Under the pieces are notes generated by a model. It made no database searches. It saw only the letters and a program-made list of their open reading frames with translations, and had not been told where the DNA came from. 64,000 nucleotides of DNA from an uncultured Gemmatimonadales bacterium. Its GTDB lineage: Bacteria > Gemmatimonadota > Gemmatimonadetes > JACCXV01 > JAHWKZ01. Positions within the stretch are counted from its first letter, which is position 1. The number at the start of each line of letters is the position of its first letter. Location: contig CAMYLR010000024.1 of assembly GCA_947259315.1 (NCBI GenBank), positions 29,709 to 93,708 on the forward strand, written 5' to 3'. The translations under genes and the position numbers were made by a program. This document shows positions 63,098 through 64,000 of the stretch, piece after piece.

Positions 63098-64000
63098 ATG
63101 ACGAGACGAGATTACTACGAGATCCTGGGCGTCTCGACGGACGCATCGGACGAAGCGATCAAGCGGGCCTATCGCAAGGTGGCGATGGAAAACCATCCCG
63201 ATCGCAATCCGAACGACCCCGGGGCTGAGGAGCGTTTCAAAGAAGCGTCCGAAGCGTACTCCGTTTTACGCGATGGAGATCTAAGGGCGCGGTACGATCG
63301 GTTCGGACATGCTGGAGTCGGTCAGGCAGCGGGGGCCGGTGGTTTTCAGGATTTTGACCTGGCCGATGCGTTGCGTGCCTTTATGCGGGATTTTGGCGGT
63401 TTCGAGGACTTCTTTGGCGCGCCCCGTAGGCAGCGCCGACGCCAGGGGCCGCTCCGTGGGAGTGACGTTCAGATGCGGATGCACGTCACGCTCGAGGAGG
63501 TGGCGTCAGGCGTCGAGAAAACGATTCGCGTGAAGCTGTATCAACGCTGCGAAAGGTGCGACGGCAACGGCAGCGAAAGCGGTGAGCGTACACCGTGCCC
63601 AACATGCGATGGACAGGGGGAGGTGCGACGCGCCCAGCGATCGATCTTTGGTCAGTTTGTAAGCATCGAGCCGTGCTCGGATTGTCACGGTGAGGGCCAG
63701 GTGGTGAAGGACCCGTGTCGTGACTGCAGCGGCAACGGACGCGTGCGTGAGGACCGCAGGATCAAGGTCCGCATCCCGGCGGGTGTAGAGACCGGTAACT
63801 ACCTGACGTTGCGCGGAGAGGGAAACGCCGGCCCCCGTGGGGGGCCGCTCGGCGATCTTATCGTCGTGCTCGAGGTCCGGCCGCACGAACGCTTTCACAG
63901 GGACGGTGATGATGTACGGATGGAACTCGCGTTGTCGTTCCCGATGGCCGCGTTGGGAACCGAAGTCGAGGTACCGACGTTGCATGGTGAAGCGACGCTC
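63098..64000 (+). CDS. dnaJ: Chaperone DnaJ, cut off by the window end
   Basis: The frame is open from ATG 63098 to the last base, 301 codons of an expected 370 or so. The J domain has MTRRDYYEILGVSTDAS and the HPD tripeptide near 34. A short glycine/phenylalanine-rich region (about 70-110) follows, then the four zinc repeats CERCDGNG, CPTCDGQG, CSDCHGEG and CRDCSGNG (about 153-225) and the first C-terminal substrate domain. It is co-transcribed with hrcA and partners DnaK and ClpB. Confidence 0.95.
   Translation, partial: MTRRDYYEILGVSTDASDEAIKRAYRKVAMENHPDRNPNDPGAEERFKEASEAYSVLRDGDLRARYDRFGHAGVGQAAGAGGFQDFDLADALRAFMRDFGGFEDFFGAPRRQRRRQGPLRGSDVQMRMHVTLEEVASGVEKTIRVKLYQRCERCDGNGSESGERTPCPTCDGQGEVRRAQRSIFGQFVSIEPCSDCHGEGQVVKDPCRDCSGNGRVREDRRIKVRIPAGVETGNYLTLRGEGNAGPRGGPLGDLIVVLEVRPHERFHRDGDDVRMELALSFPMAALGTEVEVPTLHGEATL

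Overview
The window is GC-rich, densely coded bacterial chromosome with nearly all housekeeping genes and no sign of phage, plasmid, insertion sequence or CRISPR. Several traits point to the FCB side of the bacterial tree, with Gemmatimonadota as my best guess: a short primary-type sigma factor without region 1.1, a long (404-residue) IspH, a DUF5683 protein, an inositol-phosphate synthase next to a CDP-alcohol phosphotransferase, Tad pili, and sparse use of Shine-Dalgarno sequences. This placement is inference.

Layout. 1-5968: the end of a Tad pilus operon (cpaE, cpaF, tadB, tadC, then an AAA+ ATPase with a winged-helix-like N-terminus). 6016-8811: SRP RNA, dnaX, ybaB, recR. 8835-15760: pgsA, pgpA, cinA, a lipase-like hydrolase, thpR, and an SbcD/SbcC-like (YhaO/YhaN-like) nuclease pair whose ATPase gene is split by a +1 frameshift. 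15761-16058: a gap with nested hairpins that may be an RNA gene. 16059-22189: ispH, an alpha/beta hydrolase, a 68-residue unknown gene, tRNA-Sec, a DUF5683 protein, murI, cheR, lpxH. 22223-34597: ftsY, recG (apparently starting at CTG), a GDP-mannose/nucleotide-sugar group, lipoproteins, serS, an orphan histidine kinase and a UvrD/PcrA helicase. 34776-43669: a carboxypeptidase-regulatory-like secreted protein, gatCAB, a phospholipase C-like protein, two small membrane proteins, clpB and a methylmalonyl-CoA epimerase. 43821-50761: trxA, an inositol-phospholipid gene pair, an M1 peptidase, tmk, an S41 protease and a NYN protein. 50839-54890: the sigma factor, a secreted unknown, a ZIP transporter, a Lon-N protein, tRNA-Leu, a RskA-like protein, tRNA-Ala. 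54959-64000: pyk, gltA, icd, obg, dprA, hemW (frameshifted), hrcA, and dnaJ running off the end.

The most striking pattern is in the promoters. About thirteen transcription units have a recognisable -10 hexamer (TAGCTT, TAGTTT, TATTTT and similar) ending only 7-10 bases before the start codon, many with a TTGACA-like box 16-18 bases further up and no Shine-Dalgarno. Their mRNAs should be leaderless or nearly so. This fixes several start codons (tmk, pyk, the DUF948-like gene) and questions one (the sugar-nucleotide dehydratase). Other genes (icd, trxA, the sigma factor) have ordinary leaders.

The remaining points are the tRNA-Sec, two genes broken by the same kind of +1 shift, and the possible structured RNA upstream of ispH. 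No gap without a gene exceeds 300 bases; the largest are 15761-16058 and 5969-6203, both described below.
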